From Wuchereria bancrofti (taxonomy: Eukaryota > Nematoda > Chromadorea > Rhabditida > Onchocercidae), in NCBI GenBank assembly GCA_005281725.1, contig SSBO01000001.1, forward strand, positions 3,766,399 through 3,830,398: 64,000 bases of DNA. The letters are read 5' to 3'. Shown in pieces: positions 38,961 through 53,400 of this stretch. The translations under genes and the position numbers were made by a program. Below the pieces are notes generated by a model. That model was not told the origin of the DNA. It saw nothing but the letters and a program-made list of their open reading frames with translations, and did no database searches. Position 1 is the stretch's first letter; every line of letters starts with the position of its first letter.

Positions 38961-41444
38961 GACAATCTCCAGTAGATACAACTGTGTGCAAGTAAACAAA
39001 ATCTGGGCAACATAAAATTTATGTTAATATGGCCAAATCTTGAACGGACAGACAATATTTTAACGATAGGTGAGATAGATCCTTACGAATGAAGGATGGC
39101 TGCTACTGATAACAACAACAGTAAAATACATATATGAGGAAATGAGCAATTAAATCGATGGTTATAAGGACTTTTGGAATGATATTTCGGTGAAGATTAT
39201 AGAAGTTGTGTATTTTAACTACGACGCCATCATATTCCGGTTGCCAATTTTAATGGGAAAACCGGATGATAACCGGCATGGATGATAGGTAGGATCTTCA
39301 AGAATGAAAAAGGACATTTCCGATCGTTAAGTCAACAGAGCTGGAATATTCGCAGTAGCACCATGAGCATAGCAGCGTAGTTAAAAGGGTATACACATCA
39401 ACAATACGATGTATCCGCGGTACTGTCACTGGTATCAGAGGTGCTAGTGGTGATAGTGGTGGGATGATGACTGTGATGCTGTGCTTGTCGGTGACCTTTG
39501 TTTGTACATTGAATTATACAAAACTCTTTCTTCACAATACCATTCGCGCACTATCTCTCTCTTCTGCAACCCTGCCCCTTTGTACCCCTTATTGAAGAAA
39601 TTTCCAACTACAGTCCCCATCCTCAACCCCATCTGACCCTCCTAAAAACCCTCCATGCACTCGATCCTTTTCCCTCTCCTTTCATCACCAAAATTGTCTA
39701 GACAATCAACAACTTTTCCTCCCCTCCACGACTACTAGTGCTAAACGCTACTGAAACAAATCATTCACGCTAACCATGCAAGCTATGGTTATTAACCAAT
39801 CGCCATCCTTTTTCCTCACTTACCTCCAAAGGCATTTATTAGACCAATTATTATATTTAATTAATTTTATTCAATTTATTATTATTAATTATTAACTATT
39901 ATCATTGTTAATTATTTAATTAATTATCATTTTACCAACATATGGAATTTTTACCATAAATTCTGCCCCTATCTCCATTACCATAGATTCTGCCCCTATA
40001 TGACAAATATTAGCCATTTGTAGGCGGTTGAATCTATGAATCATTGAAAATAATATGTTAATTCTGGTAATTTCTACAGCATTCCCAAATTTTTAAACAG
40101 GCAAATTATTATTTAAATAATTTTAAGAGTAGTTACTCCATAGATACAACTAATTGTTTCGAGAAGATCCCGAAACAGTGGTTTGGGAGTTCGTCGATAC
40201 CTTCTATATTCTGAGAGGTCCAGCCATATTTTTCTTAGAGCACCGCAAATTTCGTCAGAGACAGTTCGGGTCTCCCAAAAATCAAAATTTTTTAAAAACA
40301 TATTTCGCTTCGATGTTGCGTTTCCAAAGGATCTGATATCTATTCATATACAACTATGTCTTGAATTCAAAAAGAATATTTCTTATATCAGGAAATGTAT
40401 TACCTCGACAGCGATAAAGTTAGGTATCTTCAGGTATCGCAACTATAAGTACAGTCAGGCGGTAGTCCGTTTTAAAATTAGTTATTGTGTGCGATAAACA
40501 CAAGTCATAAATGGCATCGTTCTACAACTCACTAGTATTAGTACTACTATTGCTAATAGTTATGCTGCAACAACTTAGCTGCCTCTCATTAATCCGCTTC
40601 TGTTTTATTTAAAAAGTTTCAAACTATGGTATTGTTTAGAAGTAGTTAATGGAATGAAATTTCTCTATAGAAAGTGACACATATTCACTGCTACACTGAA
40701 GCGATTTCTTAGCAATACAATCAGGTCACATAGAACTACCAAATTCGAATTGGAATACTCTATAGACACCTCCTTAACCAGATCACAAAACTCTTTTTAT
40801 TCCTTTCATCGAGATTTCCTGCTTGGATTTTCAAATAAATTCCCGAAACATCTAGGATGGAATTCATAATGAGAGAAGTATGATTTGAAAATTTGAGAGA
40901 ATTTGAAAATTTTTTCAAAAGCTTAATATTGAAGGATTTGAGTTGAGATACAATGCACTGATAGCATGTGTGTCCACCTTTTCGTATCAGGGTGATAGTT
41001 TAACAAAAATGGAATTTATTGATATTCAAAACTGATCTCTCTACAGGTTTCTAAAGTTCGGTCAAGAGTCTAAATTTGTACACTTCGTTTATGCTGGTGA
41101 ACGTTTTGTTTTTTGTTCAGATTATCAATTTGCAGCATATGCTTTCATTTGGCTGCAATAGATAATGCTGATATTGTAACATAAGAGAGAATGAATAGTT
41201 GAACAACTGAACTTTGTCAACAGCTTCTTTGGAATTACATATTATTCTCAATTCAGTGGTATATGGAATATTAATCTTCTGCTACCATTCGTTTATTAGA
41301 CATAAAACAATAAGTGCAGTAATTTTAATAACAGCAAGTTTAGTAGATTAATTACTAATTTTGACTAAAAAAAAAATCACTCAATAAGATCACGTTTACA
41401 TTCATTCTTCTATTCAGGGAATCTTCCATGAGTTTGAATTTACT

Positions 41445-41476
41445 AAATTTAGCTACGTTTCGAACGCAGCTAAATT
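41445..41476. repeat. 32-base imperfect palindrome
   Basis: AAATTTAGCTACG and CGCAGCTAAATTT face each other across TTTCGAA, so the strand can fold into a hairpin or be a dyad binding site. Confidence 0.75.
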
Positions 41477-44187
41477 TACATCTATTTCTCGGAAGAATTA
41501 GAAGAGTTTTGCTGGAGGTAGACTTAACAAAATAATAAGCTTTGCTTTAAAACACATCTCAATCATACTTATAACTATTCAAAAGTTGCAAGTTACATAT
41601 TGCGATATCATATCCAGGATTTGATGAAAGGACGACATTGAATTAGTATCAATAGAACTACTGGTAATAATTTAACTCACCGTTTAAAAGAAATTCAAAA
41701 ATCGAAAATTTTAAAAAGGAATAATTTACTGCGTTCAATGACATTTTTTAGTAGTAGCAATAGCTTTACAAGTAGTTGTAGTAGAGAAATTGGGAAAGAC
41801 TATGGAGAAAGGAAGAGATGAAAGATGAATAGGAGCCAAAATTAGTAATTAATATACCTATCTGGCATAGCAAAAATCATAAATCATTAGTTGTTAGGCA
41901 TACGACATGTGAGCGTAGCTCAGTTGTGTCTTACCGTCATTTTGACTTTTCCACAAAAATTTCACTTCATTGTGTGAGCAGGCAATGGAAGAGAAATGTT
42001 TGTTAATCTTCGCAAACGAACATATCAATGAACCGGTTCATCAGTTCTCCACTTAATTATGTTCTATTTCTCCGTGGCCATTGCAAAAAAAGACAAAATA
42101 CTACAATTTAAAACTACGAGCTCAATTCTACATACACAACTTACTATTATCACTAACAAAAATTCTGGTAGAAAAAACTTTTCCATTTACAAATAGCATT
42201 GCTTTCCGACGTAGTAAAATATAAATATTATGCAAAAGTATGGGAAGTTAAGATGGAGTCATCTTTTACAATTTCTCAAAATATTCAAGTACTGAAAACA
42301 GCATGATCTATTTGTATACTAAAGCATGGTGTAACCGGCTAACACTGACATTATTAGCAGATAGATCATGGTTGTATAAGAAGAAAGTCCGAATTAAGTT
42401 TTTTCAGATTGAAAACAGAAATTAAGTGTTGTTAAAATTGTCCGCCACTACTGAATTGGTGATAAAAAGTAGTAAAAAACAGTACGGTTACCAGATGTCA
42501 ATGAGCAGTTCTGGGCAGTAAAATCAAGGCAAGGCAGTTGACGAAAGTCATGGTAAGTGTTGGAATAAGAAAAAGTTAGATATTTATATAAAGAATAAGT
42601 AAATGAGATGAACTTAATTGTAAATAGGCCGAGAAGATTGCAACTCGGGCACGAATTCATCATAATTTCTCAACTCAATTGAATGAAGACTTTTAGTCGT
42701 AACAATTAATGCAAATTCGAATTTAGTGGTTATCACAGATTTAGATCTTGCTTCTCCCCTCGTTTAACAAATAACCATCCAATCTTGCTCACGCAGATTG
42801 CAATTGCAAGTGCATACAACTTTCCCAACATTCAGTACCTTCCACTCGCCACTCCCCTTCTAAAAGTACAGTAAAAATTATTTTGTGTATACAACGCATC
42901 TTGTATTAATGGTACTACCCTTTTATAAATCTTCCAGTATTAGATTTGAATTTAACACATCTTAATACGTTTTAGTTTGTCAACTCCGACTCGCCTTACT
43001 TAAGTCATTCTGATTCATCGCACTTCCAAGTGCTGCTTACAATTTAGCTCACTTCAAATGTTACTTCAGTTTACAGGTTACTTCAACATTTTTCAATCAA
43101 TCCTGTCAAGCATCTTATAGATATCATTACCATTACAGTAATCAAGATAATTTCCCTACTAACTTTCGTACATTCAAATAGCGTAAGGTAAGCTTTTCTG
43201 TATTTCTATTATTTTTCTTAACAAATTATGCAATATCATGGAACTTGAAGTAGTACTGCTACTGCTAATCTTTTCAGTTGATGTTAAATTTATAATACAC
43301 TATCTAATAAGAATGAATCACACTTACAGATCAATTTTGAAAAGCAAGAAATATGTTGCCACATAGTACGTTCGAGCTTCCATCACTTACCGGCAACATC
43401 CCTACATATTATCACTTCTTTTCAACAAATTATGATTTTGAATTTATTGCAGTAGGTAGCCCCGTCACGGTGAAATTTGAAAAATTCATGAGATTTAAAA
43501 TGACATGGTTAAACAACTTTTGTATTCAATCAAACACTAAGTTCAAAAAGCACTCAAAATTTCAGCTGGAAAACAATCTCATATGCATCATCATTCATGG
43601 TAAATAAAAGTGAAAGAAATAACCTGTGACTTCTATTATCTAATAAAAAGACAAGCTTATAACCTGATCCACTGAAGATTAGCGTAATTAATCCCAAAAC
43701 TGTTTGGATGTTTGCAAAACAACCGTATCAACTTTCTTGCAGTCAGCCTTTATTTCAAAAAACGAAAACAAGCTAAATAAAAAAATAAAAAAATGAAAAC
43801 TTTTCATCAAAATTTAAATCGGTAGTATAAATCGATATCGATAGTATATTTCAATTAATAAAGCATTCGATCCCCTCAAAACTGTCAAAAAAGGAGAGCA
43901 GTAAACGGTTCAAAAAAAATATGCAAAATAAAACCTTTTGTCTCTCCAAGGTTCTATTATATGCATGAAACTTAGCACTGGCTTCGATTTACATAGGGCA
44001 GAAAACTGTTACATAACTGGGAGCTATAAAGCTTCCAGAGCTATAGCACTTTTTTTTGCTTTTATTTTTTCTTCGAAATTACGAAACGTAACCATAACGA
44101 GATAAAGAAAAGAAGGAAATCAAACTAATGCTTAGGACTACTCAAGAAGTAATCAAGAATATCTATTTTTTAATCACTGATTTAATT

Positions 44188-44225
44188 ATATGAAAATATG
44201 AAATATTTCATATGAAATTTTCATA
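44188..44225. repeat. Nested palindrome around GAAATATTTC
   Basis: Outer arms ATATGAAAAT and ATTTTCATAT enclose a perfect inner palindrome ATGAAATATTTCAT. It lies in the GPDH 3' flank. Confidence 0.75.
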
Positions 44226-44543
44226 TGAAAAGCCCGGCTCCTGAAAAAAAGAGAAGATCCCAAAAACGCTTTTTTGTTTTGAAACACCATTGAAAATGGA
44301 TAAGTTCATAATATCAGGGGAAAGAAACATTGAAAAGAGTGTAATAAAACTATTAAAATAATTTCTGGAGACTGTACAAATATGTAGGTATAAGCGATAG
44401 GAACCGTATCAGTGAAATGTAGAGCTCCTATGAAATTACAAGCATCGAAAACAAAAATTGAGGATGGAAAAGCTGAATTCGCTGAGATTAGTTTTTTCTC
44501 AAACCACTGTGACAAACAAATGTTTTAAAAATCCGATGGCTTC

Positions 44544-47400
44544 TCAGTTCGAGTTTTGGGATTCACGAAGGTGAACTACTAGATGATCTGGAGAAATATG
44601 TCCTTGGCATATCTGGTGCACAGCTGAGAACAATGGAAATCTGAAAAGAAATATACAAATATATACACAAAATAGGTATGAAAATTTCGAATAAATATTA
44701 GCTACGACTAAGGATTACCACAAGTTTCATGTTCTTAAGAGTTAACTATCTGGCTCATTCTAGAATTAATTTCTTGACAGCAAGATTAGTAGAATTCTCA
44801 AAAAACTCTTCTCAACAATTTTCCTATTTTTCTTTATGTATTACCCCCATCAGAGCACCACTCTCTTCTAGTCACGATAAAACTGTAAGTCTCTCTGTGA
44901 ATAAGGTTGCATCAATGTTAAACTAATTCAAGAATTGTTACCTTGAAACCATGTTGTGTTTCTTCAACATAAGATAAACTTCTTCAGCTGTCAAAGGACC
45001 TTGGGCACTTTGTCCATTCAGCATCTCCTGTTCCAATTCTTTAATTGACTAAAAAGAAATTATAAAAATGAAACTGAACTTCAATGCCTTCAACAAACCT
45101 CTATATTCTAAAGTCACGACTTATTCTCATCTATACAACTGATGCAAAAATCAGATAATAAAAACAAAAATTCTGAAAATGAACTAAAATAATTCAAATT
45201 TGAAGATTCTATATTTGATGATATGAATGTCTTGATGTTCCGCTTCTCATCGTACATACATCTTTTCCTTTAATGCCTTGAAATATAAACCTTAACGTAC
45301 TTTTGGAACTAAATGAGACTTGGCATCCAAAAAGGGAATCGTTCTTTGTTAAATATACTACAGAGGAACGAATAGATCAGCGAACAAATAGCTAAGTACA
45401 AATGATTCGAATGGATCTGACATTTTCAATTTACTCACTTTTCCCGTTTTAACGAATGCTTCGCATATTTTACGGTTTCTGCCAGCACTACACGTTGCTA
45501 TGAGATCAGCTACACCACAACTTTCAAAAAATGTCCGGATGCTCGAGCCATGATAAAACAGTTCGACAAACTGCAACGCACAAAGGTTATTGTACGATTA
45601 TGATAATCAAGTAGTCTATTACTAAAAGAACGAAATGATTAAGCTTCATAAAGGTATTACGATGGTAATTTCCATAAGCCCCAGTCGAATAATAGCTGAT
45701 TTTGTATTACTTCCATAGCCAAGGCCATCAGCAAAGCCTGCAGCACATGCCACAATATTCTGCAACAAACCGAAAAGTATGCTACAATATAGTTCCAAAT
45801 TCTGAAAAAGAAAAACCATACTAGAATACATTTTATAAGCAGAAAAACAAGAATTGCTAACTTTGAGACCACCACATAACTCGACGGTATTTGCATCTTC
45901 TGTCAGAGCAATCTTGAAATTGTCACTATCAAACAATTTCTGTAGTATAGACCATCTGTCCTTCTGATCTTTACAACCTACAACCACTGATTTAACAAAC
46001 TAAGAGAACGATAATTATTAAACAAGTCAAATAATCTCAAAATAGAAAGCAGTTGACGTGTACACATTTTGTAAGATAACTAAAGGAATATGGTATAAAC
46101 GTACACAACGTGGCTTATCTGATCTCGCAAATTTATAAAAAAAACATCGAGCAATACTTTGAGCTATCAGCTCAAATCTGCACCTACCAATAGTAGCCTC
46201 ACAAAAATCTTCATTTGCCACTTCGGGGGCCAAATTTGCACCCATCAGAACAGCTGTATCAACATCTAGCAAATCGCGAATCTCTTCAGTAACCAAACGA
46301 ATCCCACCTTTCTTTTTTTGAATCATGAAGCCCTGAAATACACCTTCTAATACTAATTTTTGTCGTGTTATTCTAAATGACAAATTCAATTTAGATGTAA
46401 AATGTCTAATCAGATGTAAAATCTTTTACAAATTTGTGAGTGAAACTTTTATTTGAGTGAAACTATTATGAGTGAAACCTTTATGAGTGAAACTACAAGC
46501 ACGCCTTCTTTTAGGTGACCTTTCAACTGTATGCAAACATTTTCCACAAACTGATGAGGGATTACAAATATGAGTATGTCACTGTCTTTGCAAGCTGTCA
46601 GCAAGTCCGGTATAGCCACCTACAATTAGTTTAATTAATTGCTTTTTCTACGTCACATGAATTTCAACAAAAATTTGATGAAAGAGCGATTCCACAAATG
46701 AAATTTTTACGACGTAGTATTTGGTGAATCTGAAATGATAGACATGCAATTGGCAAAGTTTTACGAGTCGAACGAACGATTTGGTTGAGGAATATGCTGG
46801 AAAATAGACAAATCATAAATCAATACCATGTATTAACCACATTTCACGCGAAAAGAAAACTTAGCAGAAATTATTAATAATATTATATAATATTTTGTTA
46901 TAGGTCATGGGTCATACGCTCTCTTCGCATGTGAGGAGGATACCATTGAATGAAGAAGAGAAAAATGCAAGAATCGAAATAACGAACCACATTTGGTGGG
47001 AGCTTTTTGCCTGGCAGGTATTTGATATTCTCATGTTGCGTGTTAATTACTTCCGTAAGTTTCATCCCATTGATTATCTCTTCATAAACCCACATGCGTA
47101 TTTGATGATCAAACATATCTTTGTACTTTTGCACATTTTTCCCAATGATCAGCGAAATTGCTGAGCCCCTAAACAAAGAGAAACCAAAATTATTCAAACT
47201 GTTTCCCAATATTTGACTCAGTAATCCTAAAACACTGAAATAGCAACCAAATTATTGTAATTTCAAATTCTGTGTTGGACCGAAATCTTTTTTTCGAAAA
47301 TTCTCGTCAATTTATTCCTTTGCCAATAAAATGCGAGAAAATGAACGAACCAATTGCCTGAGCCGACAAGTGTCACCTTGATTGGTGTTTTCGGTCCCAT
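44544..47400 (-). CDS. gpdh: NAD-dependent glycerol-3-phosphate dehydrogenase
   Basis: Exons in coding order: 47400-47351, 47168-46988, 46619-46479, 46332-46188, 45977-45862, 45759-45661, 45570-45439, 45048-44942, 44640-44544. All phases close and give 355 aa (human GPD1 has 349). The cytosolic enzyme interconverts dihydroxyacetone phosphate and glycerol-3-phosphate with NADH, linking glycolysis to lipid and glycerol synthesis. Visible motifs: NAD loop VGSGNWGSAI split by intron 1; [29 protein letters not shown] with the conserved Lys; [28 protein letters not shown] with the catalytic-region Lys; [12 protein letters not shown] and GRNRK with the substrate-binding Arg. The ATG lies one base after a CTTGTAG acceptor, so trans-splicing or a 5' UTR intron is likely. 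No disabling change is seen, and nothing suggests the FAD-linked mitochondrial enzyme. Confidence 0.96.
46436..46493 (-). repeat. Tandem 15-base repeat across the GPDH exon 3 donor
   Basis: On the coding strand GTTTCACTCATAAAG forms the last 15 bases of exon 3 (46493-46479, Val-Ser-Leu-Ile-Lys). It is followed in the intron by GTTTCACTCATAATA (46478-46464), a 17-base variant (46463-46447) and a partial fourth copy (46446-46436). The intronic copies begin with the GTTTCA that serves as the donor. Confidence 0.8.
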
Positions 47401-50400
47401 ACTACAAGTATGACAAAACACAAAGAGGAAAATTGCGCCTGCTAACTTGGAAAATAACGAAGTATTCAATGAGCGCTCTGAATCGGCCAACCACAAAATA
47501 CGAATAAAGCAGTTCTCGAGAGATTCTCCAACTCTCAAATCTCAAATCAAATCTAAACGTATCCATATTAGTCGGACAATACAAATTTGAGCAAATTGAA
47601 TGCTGAAGTTTGCTAGTCAATGCCATTCTTATTCGGAATGGAACGACAGATGAGTCTGCCGGGTCAGAGGTTAACAAAGGTGGCATAGGTCATCCTGCAG
47701 TACAACGGCTATTTACCATTTTTTTCGATGCAAAAAAAGAGCAATGAGGGTGGTGTGCGTAGAAAATTAAAATTTTTGCAGAGTTGCAGAATAAATGAGT
47801 TAGAGAACGTGAAGAAACAGCGAGGGCGAATGATGAGTAGAGACAGGCGACGTTAGATCGGTAACTCTACTACTCTTAGTTCAAAGATCACTTCTACTCC
47901 TGCAGTCAGCGCAGTCTGCTACATAACATGATGAAGTTGTTTGCAGCGGCGGTTTCAATTTCCGCTGTTGAAATGGAAGATGGTGCTCCAATAACGCTAT
48001 CGTGCAAATTATATACTAGAAATAATGTAAATGGTGCTATGGCAGTAATGCAAGTAAAGCGTGCGTTGCGTTGCGTTGCAATACGATCACACATTCATTC
48101 ACTTTAATGAGTCAGTCATTTGCAGAAAAAGATAGAAACGAGGAGAAAGGAAAGACAGCATTCTTCGAGAGATGTGTGACTCATAAGCGGCAGCTTCTTA
48201 CTAATTAGTAAATAATGCAATAATAATAACAGCAACCTGAAAATAAAACGAAAGCTTAAGTAGTGAGTGGAAAAAGAGTGGAGAAGGGAATAGCAATAGT
48301 GGTCAAATATATGTCATCGGATCTCTCCTCTTTTCTTAGCGAAATAGGGGAATCGAAGTTTTGCAAGCTGTCGTCTAGGATCATGCAACTGGGGATAATA
48401 CTCACTGCCCACCGGTCGATGTTCACTGATATCAGCGATTCTTCTTATTGAAATGAGCACTGAGAAGAACTGATGAAAATTTGTCTGAGGTTTAACTGAA
48501 TTGTAATTTTTTTATATCAATTCGTAAATGGTTCACATTTTATCGTTAAGATTGGAAGATAAGTGGAAGGGGAATTCTCAGTCATCACGCAGTTGAAGTT
48601 AAAGCAATAGAGATATGAAATGGGTATCAGGGAGAATACCAAAATACAAAAAAAAATACAAGTGAAATTTCACACCAATCTTCAAAACTGCTAATGATTT
48701 GCTTTTTAGCGCTTGAGAAAGGCAGAGAGATAAGAGCAGAAAGGCTTTATAAACTATTTAGTGATTAATTTAATAATTTACTGACTAAAACACACATTAT
48801 ACCTTATTAATAACCCGAAGGGAATTCGTTCTATCTCTTTTTTCTTTTAATTTAGTGCTTTAAGAACGCTTAATATAAAAGTGGTGGTAAAGTTTTCTGC
48901 ATCGACAGGAAATATTTAATAAAGAGAAAATGACGAAAACATTGATAACCTTATTTGCAGGTAAAGAAAGGATAGTTGACTTTGAAGATTTCGAAAGTTC
49001 CAGGACGTTTTTGCAGCAGAAGACTCACTTTACAGAGTACCTTAATCTGAAAATTTATTGTGTCTTTAGGTGACACTTTGGTAGTATAAAATAAAACGTT
49101 ATTCTTTCTACGGATGAAATAGGATAACTGTTGTACAGAAATACCAGTAATCATTTGATGATAGCAATCTTTAGCAAGTAATAGAGTATGATTCGCGTGT
49201 AATTGCCGAAAGGCTATGTGCGAAAGGTTTGTCCGCCATAGTGAAGTTCTTTACACTTCTACTGTCTGTTTCATGTCATTTTTGTAAAAATGAGGACTGT
49301 ATTTGATGAGGAGAAATCATCGCTTGTCAGTTTCTCCGACTGATAATAGTAGTTGTGTGGTAGATCTATTTGAAGGCCAAATGCTACTTGTTGCCGGGAC
49401 GAGACGAAAACCTGTTTTGTATGACTTAAGCGTTACTTGCTAATCATCAATGTTGACCAGTTCTCACTTAATTCATCATTTTCCAGCAAATAATATCTTT
49501 CTCTCGGTTTGAGAAACTCATGTGCTTTGTTTGTTTTTATTAATATTCTATTAATAACAACTAGGAATGAGCTTTTATTATCGAATGAATTAATACAATT
49601 TAAAACATTTATGCCATTTATCCAGAAATTATTTAGGTTCGTTCTCTATCCCTTTTGGAACAATTTATCAGCTAGGGCAAATTGAAAAGCAGGCAATGTC
49701 TTTCTACCATTTTCTTTTTCGCTTAACGCTCAATCAAAAATTTTTAGGCCGATGACCAGAAATGGTTGTTGCTGGTGGTCATGCGACTTGGAATGGCCAC
49801 CAAATCTCCGAAACTAGGTCACTCATCCATTTCCCTTACCCTTCACTTCTCATCTATTGAATATTTATATTTTCATATAATGCACAAATCGCATGGTGAC
49901 TGTATGCATTCGTCACTCGTCCTCAGATCTCCAAGCACTGTTGAACATTCAAAACATCTTTTATTTCGAATTAATCGTAATTGTAGTTATAGGTTTTACA
50001 TTACTAACAGCACTTTTGCAGAAAGTGCTTTCAAATTAGAAATCAATCGATAATCCAATTTAAAATATTGTATCCACTTTTAAATGTCTTTTGAGATATA
50101 CTGTCTTTTGCTACTGGCATATTTTTTTTTTTAACTGATACTTAACTACAGTTCAGAACACTAAGTCTGTTCGTGGGAGCAAACTATGAAATGCCAAGCA
50201 TGCTATATTGCTTTTTTTCTTTTTTTCCTGTGCTTTTTTTCCTCTAATCTCTGGATCCTAGTCGAGAAGTACTTTGACCGATTGCAAAGCATCCTTTTCA
50301 ATCGAACACTGCACTGAAATGAACGGTCAGAATACCTATAGAAAGTATCCAAGTCACGTCCCCTTGCTGTTTCAGCTTTTCCACGATCAAGCAAGAAACT

Positions 50401-53400
50401 ATCTCCAGAACAAGAAATTGGAATTCGACGCAGCAGAATGCTCTTTTCCGTTGTTCAATATTAATCTCTGACCTGATGCGTTTTTTGATTTTCTTCTTAA
50501 TGAGAACTTGAGCTTCAGGTCAAGGCTAAAAGATGTTATCGTGTCATTTCATTTACACTACTGCGTATTACTTATGTAAGCAGTGATATAGACATTTTGC
50601 TTATTACCAAAAATTCAAAATCTTTTCTAATCATTTTCCGGTTTTAAGACTTTTTACTAAAGAGAAAAAGCTTTCTGATGGAATGTTTTCAACATTTTAT
50701 GAAAGAAATTTTAAAAATGCCTCAATGAATATGAATAAAAATTTTTCGAATGTGAATAACATTTCTTTTTATATATTATAGTGAATAGTTTTTTTAAATT
50801 CTGTCAAAACTTCAACACTTACTGGAAGAAGGTAATAAATTTCAGTCAATTACTGATGATAATACGTAAAAGACTTCACTTCGATATTTCAATGGATCTA
50901 ACTTTTTTTGAAACGGGAACTTTGTCATGAAAGAAAAAATGGTATGTGGTAGCGCCTATCAAAAGATGATATTCGGACACATTTAAATAAGTTGCTATGA
51001 TAAGCTTCAGACAGTAACACTGTTACTTACATCAACTGCTCATCTTTGTCTAAATTCTTTTTCAACATTGCTAAACATCATAATTCTATTTTTTCACTTT
51101 TTTACTGCCAATTTAGTAGTCACCTCCGCATTACCAAAAAAATTGCAGAAAATCTTCTCAACCAGCCTTAAAAGGTATGAACTGCTTAATTGGGGGCATT
51201 TCTTTCTGAATTGAAAAGCCTTTCTAGCAGAACATGCAGCGCATAATTTGCCAGAATTTCTATTATTCTTCATAAATTTTGATTAATTAGGAAGTTGTGG
51301 AAGTTTTGGCGGAAGCATACTCTTTTTATTGGAGAGGCATTTTGATTTAAGGAAAAAAAAGTTGTATTTTATGCAAAGGAACATCGTGATAACATCTTTT
51401 TCGAATAAATAACTTAGGAAATGAACAGAAGTCTGAGAACTTTTCTAGTTTTTAACCTTCTTTCCTTCTTATATATCTATCTTACTTTCTTCAGAGTTTC
51501 CCAATCCTTTAATTTTCGAATTCGTAACTTTTGCATATTAAAAGCGCCCCCCACTTTCGGAAACTAAAAATACTGAAAGACTTAAAATCGAAGACTGATG
51601 ATCGAAAACGTCTTATGATCACAAACGAAATGATCGTAATACATTTATTCTTTTCAGTTTACAGAGGATTATTTTCCATAAATGCTGCTTGTATTTTATA
51701 GTTAATGATATTTGTTTGGTATTATTATTATTATTATCACTATTATTATACATCATCAAAAGATGTTAATAAAAAATTGCATTCCATAAAAAATGATTGA
51801 AATTTCAAAATAAAGACCTAACGATATTAATGTGAAATACCACGGAAAGAAGTTTACAATAGTTTGGATCATTTTTTCATATAAATAACTGTTGTATTTT
51901 ATGTAAATGAAAAAAGTGACAGTATTTATGTCCACTTTTCTGAGGATTTTCTTTGAAAATTTAAAAAAATTTTGTTTACTTTTTTAAATTCTACCTATTA
52001 TGTTATACAGTAAACAAGCGGACCAAGTAATAAGTGTATAAGTTTGCTACTACTACTCTAAAAGTTCTAAAAGTTTTACTGAATTCACGTGAACATTTCA
52101 TAGATGTGAGTGAATTATACTCTTAACACTTCTGCCTTAAAATTCCGCATGTTGTTTTACTCCAAGACTATTTCCTTTAATTAATATAACGTCTTGAATT
52201 CTTAGGCCAACGTTAAATGTTACTTAAGTCCTCTTTCTAAACATCATTCCATGCTCAAATATTTTGAAAGAGTTCTCTTTATGACAAGAGAATTTGTTTT
52301 TTGTTTTTTTGTTTTCTTTTTATTATTTCTTCAGACATAATGTATAAAGAGTATCAAGAACAAAATGAAAAGCGCAGGTAGCACAACTTAAATTTTTACA
52401 CCAATTCCACCCTAACTTCAGCCCATAACACACTAATTTTATTTTCCAAAAGAAATTTCAATTCGTTTATGTTGAATAAAGTGAAAGTCGATACAAATTG
52501 ATAATTTCTGAATTCATTATTTCCAACCTTTTCACAACTTTTTTTTTACACTTATCGACTTCAATGCTTATGTAAAAAATCGGACTGTTAACGACTGAAT
52601 CCTTTAGAAACTTAGATCAAAACACCTTCACGAACGTTTGTTTTCTATCTCCTCTCACAATTGTTTCATGCGATCATCATTTTCACTGACATTGAAATTG
52701 CGGATGATTCAGAATTGCGAAAAACTTTTTTATCATTTCATGATATACTACTTTTAATATATTTTACTACCTCTAGTATGACTAACTTTGTTCAGGAATT
52801 CTTGAGAATTATTGCTCTATCTCATCCTCAGAAGTTTTAGCTTTTCTTGGATCATTAAGTATCACATTTTATTGTCGCATCTATTGCTACAGCACACTAA
52901 CTTTGAACATTTCAACTTTGTATTATTACTTTTTCGACTTCCTTACAGTATGTCCTTGAAAATTTTAAAAGCGCTACTTCTTCTAGATTAACTTTAAACT
53001 GTATTTGGTAAATATTGTTCTGATATTTATGTTTCGTAACGTGTGTAATAGGCTACTCTTCATATGTTAACCTTGTTAATACTAATGTTAAATTCAAAAT
53101 CAGTTGTTCTCGGCTCAGTGAAGTTATACCCTATTGTTATCCATGTAGACTTTAAGCAGTCACTGCTATAACGCGCTTATAAAGCAAACTTTTTCGACTA
53201 GAAATACCATCAAGCATATCTTTTAACATAACTATGTTACGCACAACTATCCTCCATTCTATCACATCCATTGGCTAAATCGTTTATTTTAATTTTTTTT
53301 GCAGGGTTTCAACAGTGTTAATTTCCTCATCACTTTTCGGTTTATAACTCTTTAAAATCGAAATTTTCCATTAAGAAGTACTACTTCTTCTAAGAGCTGC

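Larger units (their letters stand above)
39016..44543. other. Gene-poor region 3' of GPDH
   Basis: No supported coding exon in 5.5 kb. At 39838-39931 there is a very AT-rich TTAATTA-type low-complexity tract. ORFs around 40113-40497 overlap on both strands without splice or family support. Confidence 0.35.

Noticed and set aside
40113..40497. Overlapping ORFs on both strands
   Set aside because: Neither strand shows recognised motifs or splice borders, and each is the shadow of the other.
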